Positions 35,995 to 44,214 of a DNA stretch of 60,164 nt are shown in pieces. Location of the stretch: assembly GCA_000497835.1 (NCBI GenBank), contig KI547164.1:672478-732641 (forward strand). Direction: 5' to 3'. Position numbers and translations under genes: made by a program. Position 1 is the first letter of the stretch, and every line of letters begins with the position of its first letter. Source of the stretch: a gamma proteobacterium L18 (GTDB lineage: Bacteria > Pseudomonadota > Gammaproteobacteria > Pseudomonadales > Pseudomonadaceae). Under the pieces are notes generated by a model. It was not told the DNA's origin. It saw nothing but the letters and a program-made list of their open reading frames with translations, and did no database searches.

Positions 35995-36918
35995 ATGAAC
36001 CTCGACACCCGCATCAAATTCCGCCACCTGCTGTGCTTTCTCGAAATTGCCCGCCAGGGCAGTTTCGCCAAGGCCGCAGACGCCGTTGCCATCAGCCAGC
36101 CGGCCATCTCCAAGACCCTCAAGGAGCTTGAGGACTTGCTGCAGACGCGCCTGTTCGAACGCGACAAGAGTGGCGTCGAGCTGACCCCCGCCGGCGTGCG
36201 CTTCATGCGCTACGCTGCGCCCTGCGTGCAGGCGTTGCGTGACGGGGTCAGCACCCTGCGCACCGAAGAACACGCAGCGCCTGTTGTAAAGGTGGGCGTG
36301 CTGTCCACGGTCGAGAGCCTGCTGATGCCCGAAGTGCTGTGCCGCCTCAATCAGCGCCACGCGGCGCTGGTGGTCAGCGTGGCCACCGGCCCCGGCGCGC
36401 ACCTGCTGTCGCAATTGCACGTGGGCGAGTTGGACCTGGTGATCGGCCGCATGACCGACAGCCCGCAGATCCAGGGCCTGATGTTCGAACACCTGTACAG
36501 CGAAGCCATGACCTTGGTGGTGCGCCCTGGGCATCCGCTGCTGGGCCAGGTACCCACCGACCGCAGCCGGGTCAACCGTTACCCGTTGGTGCTGCCGCTG
36601 GCCGGCACCACCATCCGTAAGCATGCGGACAGTTTGTTCGTGCAGTGCGCCATCGAGCCGCCTTCCCAGCGCCTGGAAACCTTGTCGCCTACGCTGAGCC
36701 GGCGTTACGTGCTCAGCAGTGATGCCATCTGGGTGGCGCCGCGTGATGCGGTGCTGCTGGATATCCGCGAGCAGGCGCTGTTCGAGCTCGACCTGGGCGT
36801 GCGTGAGCCGGGTGGCTCGGTGGGTATCTGCAGCAATGCGTCGCTGGCCTTGCCGCTGCCGGCGCAGTGGTTGTGCGATGTGGTGCGTGAGGTAGCGGCC
36901 AGTTACCGCGAGGCTTGA
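35995..36918 (+). CDS. pcaQ: LysR family regulator, PcaQ-like
   Basis: A 307-residue LysR-type regulator. The N-terminal HTH (FAKAADAVAISQPAISKTLK, about 24-43) and start MNLDTRIKFRHLLCFLEIAR match PcaQ, the activator of protocatechuate catabolism genes. The effector domain follows from about residue 95. No pca genes lie in this window, so it is separated from its usual targets and the assignment rests on sequence resemblance only. It may instead be a PcaQ paralogue with other targets. Confidence 0.75.
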   Translation: MNLDTRIKFRHLLCFLEIARQGSFAKAADAVAISQPAISKTLKELEDLLQTRLFERDKSGVELTPAGVRFMRYAAPCVQALRDGVSTLRTEEHAAPVVKVGVLSTVESLLMPEVLCRLNQRHAALVVSVATGPGAHLLSQLHVGELDLVIGRMTDSPQIQGLMFEHLYSEAMTLVVRPGHPLLGQVPTDRSRVNRYPLVLPLAGTTIRKHADSLFVQCAIEPPSQRLETLSPTLSRRYVLSSDAIWVAPRDAVLLDIREQALFELDLGVREPGGSVGICSNASLALPLPAQWLCDVVREVAASYREA

Positions 36919-36934
36919 GAGTTGTGGTGGCCTT

Positions 36935-36961
36935 TTCCCGAGCTTCGCCCGGTCCCACAGC
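36935..36961. repeat. Single REP, family A
   Basis: One copy of the family A core (TTCCCGAGCTTCGCCCGG, then TCCCACAG) after the pcaQ-like gene, without the inverted partner seen elsewhere. Confidence 0.8.
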
Positions 36962-37147
36962 GGGAAGCGGTTTCCTCTTCCAAATGTAAGATTTTGGTAA
37001 GGTTTGCCATCATTCAGATGAAACCCTTTAAACACCTGAACTTATCTGTATTTTCCGGCTCTCATGCCGGTAGCCATTGGTCGTGGCCGCCTGATAAGCT
37101 CGCGGCTTTACTCGATTGCCCATTTGGCGCATGAACAAGGAAATAGC

Positions 37148-37918
37148 ATGAAACAGCATCGGTTGGCGGCGGCGGTTGCCTTGGTCACTCTGGTACTCGC
37201 AGGTTGCGACAATCATTCCAGCGTGGAACTGAAAACCCCGGCGCAGAAAGCTTCCTACGGCATCGGCCTGAACATGGGCAAGAGCCTGGCACAGGAAGGC
37301 ATGGACGATCTGGATTCCAAAGCTGTAGCCCAGGGCATCGAAGATGCCGTCGGCAAAAAGCCTCAGAAGCTCAAGGACGACGAACTGGTCGAAGCCTTTG
37401 CAGCCCTGCAGAAGCGTGCTGAAGAGCGCATGACCAAAATGAACGCCGAAGCCGAAGCTTCGGGCAAGAAATTCCTGGAAGAGAACGGCAAGAAGGAAGG
37501 CGTGGTCACCACCGCTTCGGGCCTGCAGTACCAGATCATCAAGAAAGCCGACGGCGCCCAGCCGAAGCCGACTGATGTCGTGACCGTTCACTACGAAGGC
37601 AAGCTGACTGACGGCACTGTCTTCGACAGCTCCATCGAGCGCGGTAGCCCGATTGACCTGCCAGTAAGCGGCGTGATCCCAGGTTGGGTCGAAGGCCTGC
37701 AACTGATGCACGTTGGCGAGAAGATCAAGCTGTTCATCCCGGCTGACCTGGCCTACGGTGCCCAGAGCCCAAGCCCGAAAATCCCAGCTAACTCGGTGCT
37801 GGTATTCGACCTGGAGCTGCTGGCCATCAAGGACCCGGCCAAAGCCGACCAACAGCCTGCCGCTGCTGACGCCGACAAGGCTGACGCTGCCCAGGAAGAC
37901 AAGGCTGCTTCGAAGTAA
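37148..37918 (+). CDS. FKBP-type peptidyl-prolyl isomerase, lipoprotein
   Basis: A 256-residue exported protein. The signal ends in the lipobox LVLAGC with Cys near residue 20, so a lipoprotein. An N-terminal dimerisation/chaperone region (SYGIGLNMGKSLAQEG to about residue 110) precedes the FKBP domain (about 120-230: VTVHYEGKLTDGTVFDSS; IPGWVEGLQLMHVGEK; IPANSVLVFDLELL). Similar to FkpA/Mip-type isomerases. A low-complexity Ala/Asp/Lys tail closes the protein. AAGGAAA ribosome site; terminator at 37935. Confidence 0.93.
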   Translation: MKQHRLAAAVALVTLVLAGCDNHSSVELKTPAQKASYGIGLNMGKSLAQEGMDDLDSKAVAQGIEDAVGKKPQKLKDDELVEAFAALQKRAEERMTKMNAEAEASGKKFLEENGKKEGVVTTASGLQYQIIKKADGAQPKPTDVVTVHYEGKLTDGTVFDSSIERGSPIDLPVSGVIPGWVEGLQLMHVGEKIKLFIPADLAYGAQSPSPKIPANSVLVFDLELLAIKDPAKADQQPAAADADKADAAQEDKAASK

Positions 37919-37934
37919 TTCACAGCCCTGTGCA

Positions 37935-37968
37935 CAAAAAACGCCCCGCCCAGCGGGCGTTTTTTTTT
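37935..37968 (+). terminator. Rho-independent terminator of the FKBP gene
   Basis: ACGCCC / GGGCGT stem flanked by A and T runs, ending in nine T, 17 bases after the stop codon. Confidence 0.88.
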
Positions 37969-37988
37969 GCGTTCATAACCCTCCCCCT

Positions 37989-38078
37989 CGTGGGACCGGG
38001 CGAAGCTCGGGAAGGGCGCGCTGCGTAGTATCAAAAACACCGAGTTGTCTGTTTCCCGAGCTTCGCCCGGTCCCACAT
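37989..38078. repeat. REP pair, family A
   Basis: Inverted family A copies at 37989-38014 and 38053-38078 after the FKBP terminator. Confidence 0.88.
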
Positions 38079-38247
38079 GAAACGCGATGAAACTGTGCAG
38101 GTCTTGGGCAGTCACAGTTGCATGCACTGCCCATGCAGTCGCGCAAACGATTCACCCAAACCTTTCAAGGTGTGTAAAAAACGCCCGATCTAAGCTCGCG
38201 CCTTGCAAAACGTGGCTTTCAGCCAGTAAAACGTCCCCTGTTCACAA

Positions 38248-38274
38248 GGTTATCCACAATAATTGTGGATAACC
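38248..38274. promoter_or_regulatory. Perfect palindrome containing two DnaA-box-like 9-mers
   Basis: Arms GGTTATCCACAA and TTGTGGATAACC flank a 3-base centre. Each arm contains TTATCCACA, the consensus DnaA box, in opposite orientation. It lies 29 bases upstream of the ykvA-like start codon. It may be a DnaA binding site, or an unrelated operator or hairpin. Confidence 0.7.
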
Positions 38275-38302
38275 CTTCGACCCTGTCTCCCCCGGAGGGG
38301 CC

Positions 38303-38770
38303 ATGAAAGCACCCTGGAATTTTGCCCGTTTCCTGCCCCTGGCCGAACGCCTGCTCAAGCGCGGCAAGCTGCCGACGCTGATCTTTGCCGTGGTGCGCAA
38401 GAGCCAAGGTACCGCTGGTCATTTCAGCGAATTGAAAAGCAACGCCAAGCTGCTTCAAGAGCTGTGCCTGGCCTACTGGCGGGGCGAATACCGTCACGTC
38501 AATCCGCGATCGCTGGTGATGATCGTCGCCGGCCTGCTGTATTTCGTCAGCCCCATCGATGCCATTCCTGACTGGATCCCCGGCATCGGTTTGCTCGACG
38601 ATATTGCCGTGCTGGCGTGGGTGGTCAACAGCCTGGAGAAAGAGTTGAATGCGTTCAAGGCCTGGCGCGACAGCCTGCGGCCAGAGAAATTGCGAGTGGT
38701 AGAACGCCTGCCAGACAGTCCCAAGGCGCTGCAACTTGAACACAACAGCGGCGAACAGCGTGGTTTGTAA
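38303..38770 (+). CDS. YkvA family protein (DUF1232)
   Basis: A 155-residue protein with the DUF1232 signature: LYFVSPIDAIPDWIPGIGLLDD (about residues 79-100) embedded in a hydrophobic segment. The function of the family is not established; members are predicted membrane-associated. Strong ribosome site CGGAGGGG before ATG. A DnaA-box palindrome lies just upstream. Confidence 0.9.
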   Translation: MKAPWNFARFLPLAERLLKRGKLPTLIFAVVRKSQGTAGHFSELKSNAKLLQELCLAYWRGEYRHVNPRSLVMIVAGLLYFVSPIDAIPDWIPGIGLLDDIAVLAWVVNSLEKELNAFKAWRDSLRPEKLRVVERLPDSPKALQLEHNSGEQRGL

Positions 38771-38821
38771 GCAAGTTGAAATAGGAAATCCCGTTCCATC
38801 CCGCCTACTGTTACTATATTC

Positions 38822-38838
38822 GGCATAAGGATTATGCC
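38822..38838. promoter_or_regulatory. Candidate operator for the HTH gene
   Basis: GGCATAAGGATTATGCC: perfect 7-bp arms around GGA, 36 bases before the HTH gene start and next to the AT-rich TACTATATT that could be its -10 region. The position suits autoregulation by the HTH protein. Confidence 0.55.
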
Positions 38839-38874
38839 TACAGATTACATATGGTGATCCTACAGGGGGTTGTA

Positions 38875-39216
38875 ATGGGTGTTCAGGTCATCAGTCGTGA
38901 CGGCCAGCCGGAATATGCCGTGCTGCCGTGGGAACAATATCAAGCGTTGCTGGCCGCTGCCGGGCAACCGGTTGCCGAGCAGCCCGCTGTGACTCAAGCA
39001 GCGCCGGCGCCCGCCAACGAGCCGTTGCCGGCATTGTCGAGCCTTGCGCAATTGCGCCAGGACAAGGGCCTGGCCCTGGATAAACTGGCGCGTACCGTGG
39101 GCATCAGCCCGTCTTACCTGGCCATGATCGAATCGGGCGAACGCGAACCCGACGCGGCCATCCGACGAAGCCTGGCATGGGAGTTGGGGGTTCCCGGCTG
39201 GGGAGAAGCCTCGTGA
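38875..39216 (+). CDS. Helix-turn-helix (XRE-type) DNA-binding protein
   Basis: A 113-residue protein. The N-terminal segment (VISRDGQPEYAVLPWEQYQA) resembles antitoxin-like dimerisation regions. An Ala/Pro linker leads to an XRE-type HTH at about 58-108 (GLALDKLARTVGISPSYLAM). ATG 38875 follows CAGGGGG; an in-frame ATG at 38851 lacks a ribosome site. First gene of a three-gene operon joined by GTGA overlaps. No toxin partner is recognisable. Confidence 0.82.
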   Translation: MGVQVISRDGQPEYAVLPWEQYQALLAAAGQPVAEQPAVTQAAPAPANEPLPALSSLAQLRQDKGLALDKLARTVGISPSYLAMIESGEREPDAAIRRSLAWELGVPGWGEAS

Positions 39217-39584
39217 GCGTGCGTATCAGTCGCCAGCAGTGGGATGGCCTGCTGAGCGAACTGGACCATGCCCGCCGCCAGCGCCATCTGCTGACCTACC
39301 GCGCGCTGCTTGAGCGTCTGCAACTGCCCACCCCGGCTATGCAGACGCTGACGGCTGCGCTGGAATACCTGGCCGTCATCGACGCCCGCGCCGAGCAGCC
39401 GCTGCGCAGCTCGCTGGTGATCAGCCAGGGCGCAAGCCGCCTGCCGCGCACCGGGTTCTTTGAATGCGTGGAGCGCCTGGGGCGGTTCTCCGGCCCTTCC
39501 GACGGCGTGGCTGCCGCTTCCTGGCACGCCTCGGAAGTGGTACGGGTGTTCGAGTTTTCCTACCCGGAAGAATGCGCATCGTGA
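39213..39584 (+). CDS. Hypothetical protein (123 aa)
   Basis: A predicted soluble, Arg/Leu-rich helical protein beginning at GTG 39213, which overlaps the HTH gene stop (GTGA) and has GGGGAGAA upstream. Segments such as RQRHLLTYRALLERLQLPTP suggest a helical bundle. I recognise no named family. Its fixed place between the HTH gene and the Sel1-like gene suggests a shared function. Confidence 0.75.
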   Translation: MSVRISRQQWDGLLSELDHARRQRHLLTYRALLERLQLPTPAMQTLTAALEYLAVIDARAEQPLRSSLVISQGASRLPRTGFFECVERLGRFSGPSDGVAAASWHASEVVRVFEFSYPEECAS

Positions 39585-40045
39585 CACGCACGGTGTGGCT
39601 GCTCCGTGCGCGGATCAGCTACTGGGTCGCTCGCCAACTGTTCCACTGGCCCTGGTTCGCCCGCCAGCCCCGCGGCTGGCAGTGGCTGGAAGGGCAGTTT
39701 TCACGCATGGCCAACCTGGGTGATCCCGGCGCCATGGGTTTCTACGGGCACATCCTGATGTTTCGTGGCAAAGGCCTGGCGGCCCGCGACGAGGGGTTGC
39801 GCCTGTTGCGCCTGGCGGCGGAGCAGGGCGAGGCCAGGGCGGCCTACCAGATGGGCGTGGTCAGCCTGGCGGGCAGCCTGCGCACTGCGCCGGACGCCGT
39901 GGCGGCCGTGCATTGGTGGGAAGTGGCGCTGGCGGGGGGCCATCCCCTGGCGGCGTTCAAGCTTGCGCAGTTGTACCGTCAGGGCGGCCCAGGCCTGGCG
40001 CCAGACCTTGAACGGGCAGCGCACTATCAGCAAGCTCAGGGCTGA
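39581..40045 (+). CDS. Sel1-like repeat protein
   Basis: A 154-residue protein with helical Sel1-type repeats in the second half: GLRLLRLAAEQGEARAAYQM, AVAAVHWWEVALAGGHPLAA and LERAAHY. Such repeats mediate protein binding. GTG 39581 (overlapping the upstream TGA, with GGAAG ten bases before) is preferred; an in-frame ATG at 39572 has its ribosome site too close. The last 89 bases overlap the convergent EAL-GGDEF gene. Confidence 0.8.
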   Translation: MTRTVWLLRARISYWVARQLFHWPWFARQPRGWQWLEGQFSRMANLGDPGAMGFYGHILMFRGKGLAARDEGLRLLRLAAEQGEARAAYQMGVVSLAGSLRTAPDAVAAVHWWEVALAGGHPLAAFKLAQLYRQGGPGLAPDLERAAHYQQAQG

Positions 40046-41789
40046 GCATATCCAGTACATGGATGCTGTAGCCCGGCACCACCTTGGCCTGGTGCTTGGC
40101 CTGGGAGGCCAGCTCGGCCAGCAGGCTGGCGTCCAGTTGCGCACAGTCCTCAGGGTGCAGGTGCACCACGCCAATCGACAGCGATAACAGCGCGAACTCC
40201 TGACGTTGCCCCTGACGGTTGTGCGCCACGAAGCAACCTTCCTCCAGATGCTCGGCCCGGTAGAGGCGCCGGCATTGAGCCTGGAAGTCCTCCAGCAGCT
40301 CAGTCAAACGTTTGCGCCAGTCGCTCGACCCCAGCACCAGCATGAAATCATCGCCGCCAATGTGCCCGACGAAATCACGGGCCGGGTCTACCCGCTCGTT
40401 CAGGCACTGCGCCAGGCACAGCAGCACTTCATCGCCACGGCCGTAACCGTAGATATCGTTGAAGGGTTTGAAACTGTCGATGTCCACGTAGCAGATGGCG
40501 GCCTCGCGCCCCTGTTGCAGCACCCGTGTCAGGCATTGCTGAATCGGCACGTTGCCCGGCAGCAGGGTCAGCGGGTTGGCGTAGCGGGCCTGCTGAATCT
40601 TCATTTCGGTGATCAGCTTGAGCACGTCGATCACCCGGCCCAGGCCCAGGTAGCGGCCGTCCAGGGTAATGATGAAATCTTCTTCCATGCGCTGGCGCGC
40701 GCGGCTGGTCAGCAGGCGGCTGACCTGCTGCAGCGACTGGCTGAGCTCCACGGCCAGGTAATCCTCGCTCATCAGTCGGCTGATGGGCTTGCGTGCAAAC
40801 AGATCGGTGGCGTAGGGCTTGAGCAGGGCTTCGGACAGCGAATGCCGGTGGACAATGCCACAGGGCTGCTGCTGGGCGTCCAGCACGGCCAGCGAATGCA
40901 GGTTGGCCTGACTGCGGAACGCCTCCAGCACGGCCGCCGTGGGCATGTCCTGCTGCACGGCAATCTGCTCGATCAGCAAGGCGCTGAGGTCGCTGCCTTC
41001 CTCGCCCAGCACCTGGGCGCTGGTGTCGAGCTTGGGCAGCAGGGTGCGGGCGTCGTGGGGCGGTTGCTCCTGCGGGCGGGCCAGCAGGTAGCCCTGCACC
41101 AGGTCCACGCCCATTTCGGCCAGCACCGCCAGTTCCTCGGGCAGCTCGATGCCTTCGGCAATGACTTGCGCGCGCGAGGCCTTGGCGATCTGCAGGATGG
41201 AACCGACGAATTCGCGCTTGAGGGCGTCCTGGTGAATGCCATCAATGAAGTGGCGGTCGATCTTCACGTAGTCCGGGCGCAGTTCCGACCACAGGCGCAG
41301 GCTGGAGTAACCGGCGCCCAAGTCGTCCAGGGCAATGGAGAAGCCCATGGCGCGGTAATGATGAAGGGCGTTGTACAGCAGCTGGAAATCGTCGGTGGGG
41401 GTCTGCTCGGTCAGCTCGATCACCACGTCGCTGGGCGGAATGCCGTGGGCCTGCAGCAGCTTGAGGGTCATGCCGGGCTGATGGCTGGGCTCCAGCAACG
41501 ATTCGGGCGATACGTTGAGGAACAGCTTGCCCGAAAGCTTTTGCTCGCTGAAACGGCGGCAGGCGGTTTCGCGGCAAGCGATTTCCAGTTCACTGAGCCG
41601 CCCGGCCTGGCGCGCCACGGCAAACAGGTTGATGGGCGAGTGCAGTGCACTGTTGGATGGCCCGCGGCTGAGCGCCTCGTACCCCAGGATGCGTCGCTCC
41701 GACAGCGAGACGATGGGCTGGAACAGGGTGTGCAGGTTGCCCAGGGCCAACGTGGTGGCCAATGCGCCCAGCTGTTCGGTGATGGTCAT
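39957..41789 (-). CDS. EAL-CBS-GGDEF cyclic-di-GMP signalling protein
   Basis: A 610-residue cytoplasmic protein. EAL domain at about 15-250 with the catalytic residues present: EALSRG, FLNVSPESL (Asn), IELTEQ, LDDLGAGYSS, VKIDRHF, IAEGIE and VQGYLLARP. A CBS pair follows at about 270-400 (LHSLAVLDAQQQPCGIV; DFIITLDGRYLGLG). The GGDEF domain at about 410-575 has GGDDF in place of GGDEF. It is therefore probably a phosphodiesterase with an altered cyclase domain (inference). No transmembrane segment. Its C-terminal 29 codons overlap the convergent Sel1-like gene. Confidence 0.92.
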   Translation of the reverse strand: MTITEQLGALATTLALGNLHTLFQPIVSLSERRILGYEALSRGPSNSALHSPINLFAVARQAGRLSELEIACRETACRRFSEQKLSGKLFLNVSPESLLEPSHQPGMTLKLLQAHGIPPSDVVIELTEQTPTDDFQLLYNALHHYRAMGFSIALDDLGAGYSSLRLWSELRPDYVKIDRHFIDGIHQDALKREFVGSILQIAKASRAQVIAEGIELPEELAVLAEMGVDLVQGYLLARPQEQPPHDARTLLPKLDTSAQVLGEEGSDLSALLIEQIAVQQDMPTAAVLEAFRSQANLHSLAVLDAQQQPCGIVHRHSLSEALLKPYATDLFARKPISRLMSEDYLAVELSQSLQQVSRLLTSRARQRMEEDFIITLDGRYLGLGRVIDVLKLITEMKIQQARYANPLTLLPGNVPIQQCLTRVLQQGREAAICYVDIDSFKPFNDIYGYGRGDEVLLCLAQCLNERVDPARDFVGHIGGDDFMLVLGSSDWRKRLTELLEDFQAQCRRLYRAEHLEEGCFVAHNRQGQRQEFALLSLSIGVVHLHPEDCAQLDASLLAELASQAKHQAKVVPGYSIHVLDMLSPELADSALPVQGLAPGLGRPDGTTAQA

Positions 41790-41810
41790 ATCGTTGGCTC
41801 ACGGGGGGGC

Positions 41811-41901
41811 ACTGTGGGACCGGGCGAAGCTCGGGAAGGCCGCTCCGCATACTTCAGGAGTACCGAGGTGTCTTCTTCCCTAGCTTCGCCAGGTCCCACA
41901 A
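41811..41901. repeat. REP pair, family A
   Basis: Copies at 41811-41838 and 41875-41901, the right one diverged (CTAGCTTCGCCAGGTCCC). Confidence 0.85.
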
Positions 41902-41904
41902 GGC

Positions 41905-41940
41905 GAAAAAAAGGCCAGGCACCTATTACAGTGCCCAGCC
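41905..41940 (-). terminator. Rho-independent terminator of prc
   Basis: On the minus strand, GGCTGGGCAC pairs with GTGCCTGGCC (two G-T pairs) around an 8-base loop and is followed by seven T. It lies 54 bases beyond the prc stop codon. Confidence 0.8.
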
Positions 41941-41993
41941 CCTTATTTCACGACAGATGGATGACCATTTGATGACAAATGGCCATCAATTCG

Positions 41994-44075
41994 TCAGTGC
42001 TTCGCCACCGTCGAGTTCAGCTTCAGGTAGTCCAGCAGGATGCGACCGGTCTCGGCCAGGTAGGCGTCGTCCTCAGGCTTGGTCTTGTCCGGCTCGGCCG
42101 CCAGGGCGTCCTCGTCTTCCTTCTTCATTTCCTTGAGCGGCGCTTCACCCTTGGCCTTGCGACGGGCGTTTTCCAGCGCCAGTTGCTTGGCCTCGATGTC
42201 GGCGTGCTGGGCACGGCGATCGGCTTCGTTGAGGCTGACAGTCTTCTCGCTCATCAGCTTCTCGGCCAGGGCCAGACGGTCGCGGATGTAGATGAACTCG
42301 GCATCCTTGTCGGTGCGCGCATCGTGGTCAGCTTTGAGCTGGGCAATGAACGGCTTGAACGGGTCCACCGCCGGCTTGATCGAAGGACGGATGGTGTCCC
42401 ACGGCATGGCCTCGGGAAGGGCGCTCTCGCCAATTTCCTTGGTGTCGATGATCGACGGGAAGGCCACGTCAGGCAGTACGCCCTGGTGCTGGGTGCTCTG
42501 GCCGGACACACGGTAGAACTTGGCCAGGGTCAGCTTCAGTTCGCCATGGTTGAGCGGCTGGATGGTCTGCACGGTGCCTTTGCCGAAGGTCTGGCCGCCG
42601 ACGATCAACGCGCGGTGATAGTCCTGCATGGCGCCGGCGAAAATCTCCGAAGCCGAGGCCGACAGGCGGTTGACCAGCAGTGCCATCGGGCCTTTGTAGA
42701 AGGCGCCCGGGTTCTCGTCTTCCAGCACGTCGACACGGCCGTCTGCATTACGCACCAGCACGGTCGGGCCTTTCTCGATGAACAGGCTGGTCAGCTCGGT
42801 GGCTTCCTGCAGCGAGCCGCCGCCGTTGTTGCGCAGGTCGATGACCACGCCGTCGACGTTCTCTTTCTGCAATTCGGTCAGCAGTTTCTTCACGTCGCGG
42901 GTGGTGGACTTGTAGTCCGGGTCACCGGCGCGGAAGGCCTTGAAGTCCAGGTAGAAGGCCGGGATGTCGATGACGCCCAGCTTGTAGTCCTTGCCGTTCT
43001 CGGTCAGGTGCAGGATGGATTTCTTCGCGGCCTGCTCTTCGAGTTTCACCGCTTCACGGGTGATGGACACGATCTTGCTGGTCTGGTCGTTCGGCGCATT
43101 GGTATGCGGGATCACTTCCAGGCGCACCACGGAGCCCTTGGCGCCGCGGATCAGCTTGACCACTTCATCCAGGCGCCAGCCCACCACGTCGACCATTTCC
43201 TTGTCACCCTGGGCGACACCGATGATCTTGTCGGACGGGGCAATCTGCTTGGTCTTGTCGGCCGGGCCGGCTGGTACCAGGCGCACCACCTTGACCTGGT
43301 CGTTGTCGCTTTGCAGCACGGCGCCGATACCTTCGAGCGACAGGCTCATGTTGATATCGAAGTTTTCCGCGCTGTCGGGCGACAGGTAGTTGGTGTGCGG
43401 GTCATACGACTGGGCGAAGGTGTTGATGTACGCCTGGAAGATGTCCTCGCTGCGGGTCTGGTCCAGACGCGCAAGCTGGTTCTTGTAGCGCTTGGTCAGG
43501 GTGTCCTGGATCTGCTTGTTGTCCTTGCCGGCGATCTTCTGGCGCAGGACTTCGTCCATCACGCGCTTGCGCCACAGGTTGTCCAGGTCGGCCTGGGTGG
43601 TGATCCACGGGGCGTCCTTGCGGTCCACCGCCAGGGTCTCGTGGCCGGTGAAGTCCATCTTGTCGACGCCCTTGCCCAGTTCGGCCAGGGCGAAGTCCAG
43701 ACGCGATTTCACCCGGTCCAGGTAGCGCTTGTAGATGGTGAAGCCGGGGTCCAGGTCACCGCTCTTGAGGAAGTCGTCGAACTGCGTCTTCCACTTGTCG
43801 AACTCGGTGATGTCACTGGCCAGGAAGTAGCTGCGCGAAGGGTCGAGCAACTTCAGGTAGCTGTCGTAGATGATGACCGAACGTTTGTCATCCAGCGGCG
43901 GCTTGCTGTAGTGGTGGCGTTTGAGCAACTCGACGATGTTGAGGCTGGCGATCACCTCGTCACGGTCAGGCTGAAGGTTATCCCAGCTGTTGGCTGCGAA
44001 AGTGCGGGCGGACATCGACAGAGCGCCGAGGCCGATGCACAGTGCAAGGGCGGACGTGGGCAGTAGATGCTTCAT
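41994..44075 (-). CDS. prc: Tail-specific (carboxy-terminal processing) protease Prc
   Basis: A 693-residue periplasmic serine protease of family S41A. Signal peptide ends near FAAN (residue about 28). The PDZ domain is at about 235-330 (LEGIGAVLQSDNDQVKVVRL). The catalytic Ser is in LSASASEIFAG (about 473) and Lys in TFGKGT (about 498). The C-terminal region is the Lys/Glu-rich domain typical of Prc. In P. aeruginosa the equivalent (AlgO) can degrade truncated MucA. ATG 44075 gives a normal signal peptide; an upstream start at 44108 is possible. Followed by a terminator. Confidence 0.93.
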   Translation of the reverse strand: MKHLLPTSALALCIGLGALSMSARTFAANSWDNLQPDRDEVIASLNIVELLKRHHYSKPPLDDKRSVIIYDSYLKLLDPSRSYFLASDITEFDKWKTQFDDFLKSGDLDPGFTIYKRYLDRVKSRLDFALAELGKGVDKMDFTGHETLAVDRKDAPWITTQADLDNLWRKRVMDEVLRQKIAGKDNKQIQDTLTKRYKNQLARLDQTRSEDIFQAYINTFAQSYDPHTNYLSPDSAENFDINMSLSLEGIGAVLQSDNDQVKVVRLVPAGPADKTKQIAPSDKIIGVAQGDKEMVDVVGWRLDEVVKLIRGAKGSVVRLEVIPHTNAPNDQTSKIVSITREAVKLEEQAAKKSILHLTENGKDYKLGVIDIPAFYLDFKAFRAGDPDYKSTTRDVKKLLTELQKENVDGVVIDLRNNGGGSLQEATELTSLFIEKGPTVLVRNADGRVDVLEDENPGAFYKGPMALLVNRLSASASEIFAGAMQDYHRALIVGGQTFGKGTVQTIQPLNHGELKLTLAKFYRVSGQSTQHQGVLPDVAFPSIIDTKEIGESALPEAMPWDTIRPSIKPAVDPFKPFIAQLKADHDARTDKDAEFIYIRDRLALAEKLMSEKTVSLNEADRRAQHADIEAKQLALENARRKAKGEAPLKEMKKEDEDALAAEPDKTKPEDDAYLAETGRILLDYLKLNSTVAKH

Positions 44076-44129
44076 GCTGATTCGACGTGGGGACAATTGA
44101 TCACGCATATTAGACCGTCTTTGAATTCG

Positions 44130-44148
44130 CCGGTTTCACTGAAACCGG
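44130..44148. promoter_or_regulatory. Inverted repeat in the prc/oxidoreductase divergent region
   Basis: CCGGTTTCACTGAAACCGG: perfect 7-bp arms with a 5-base centre, between the divergent promoters. Possible operator. Confidence 0.5.
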
Positions 44149-44163
44149 TCGCATAATGCAACA

Positions 44164-44187
44164 AGCCCGGTACCTACGCACCGGGCT
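44164..44187. promoter_or_regulatory. Second inverted repeat in the prc/oxidoreductase divergent region
   Basis: AGCCCGGT and ACCGGGCT arms around 8 bases, 27 bases before the oxidoreductase start. There is no T run, so it is an operator or leader hairpin rather than a terminator on the plus strand. Confidence 0.5.
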
Positions 44188-44214
44188 CAGTCATGAGTCA
44201 ACTATGGAGGCACT

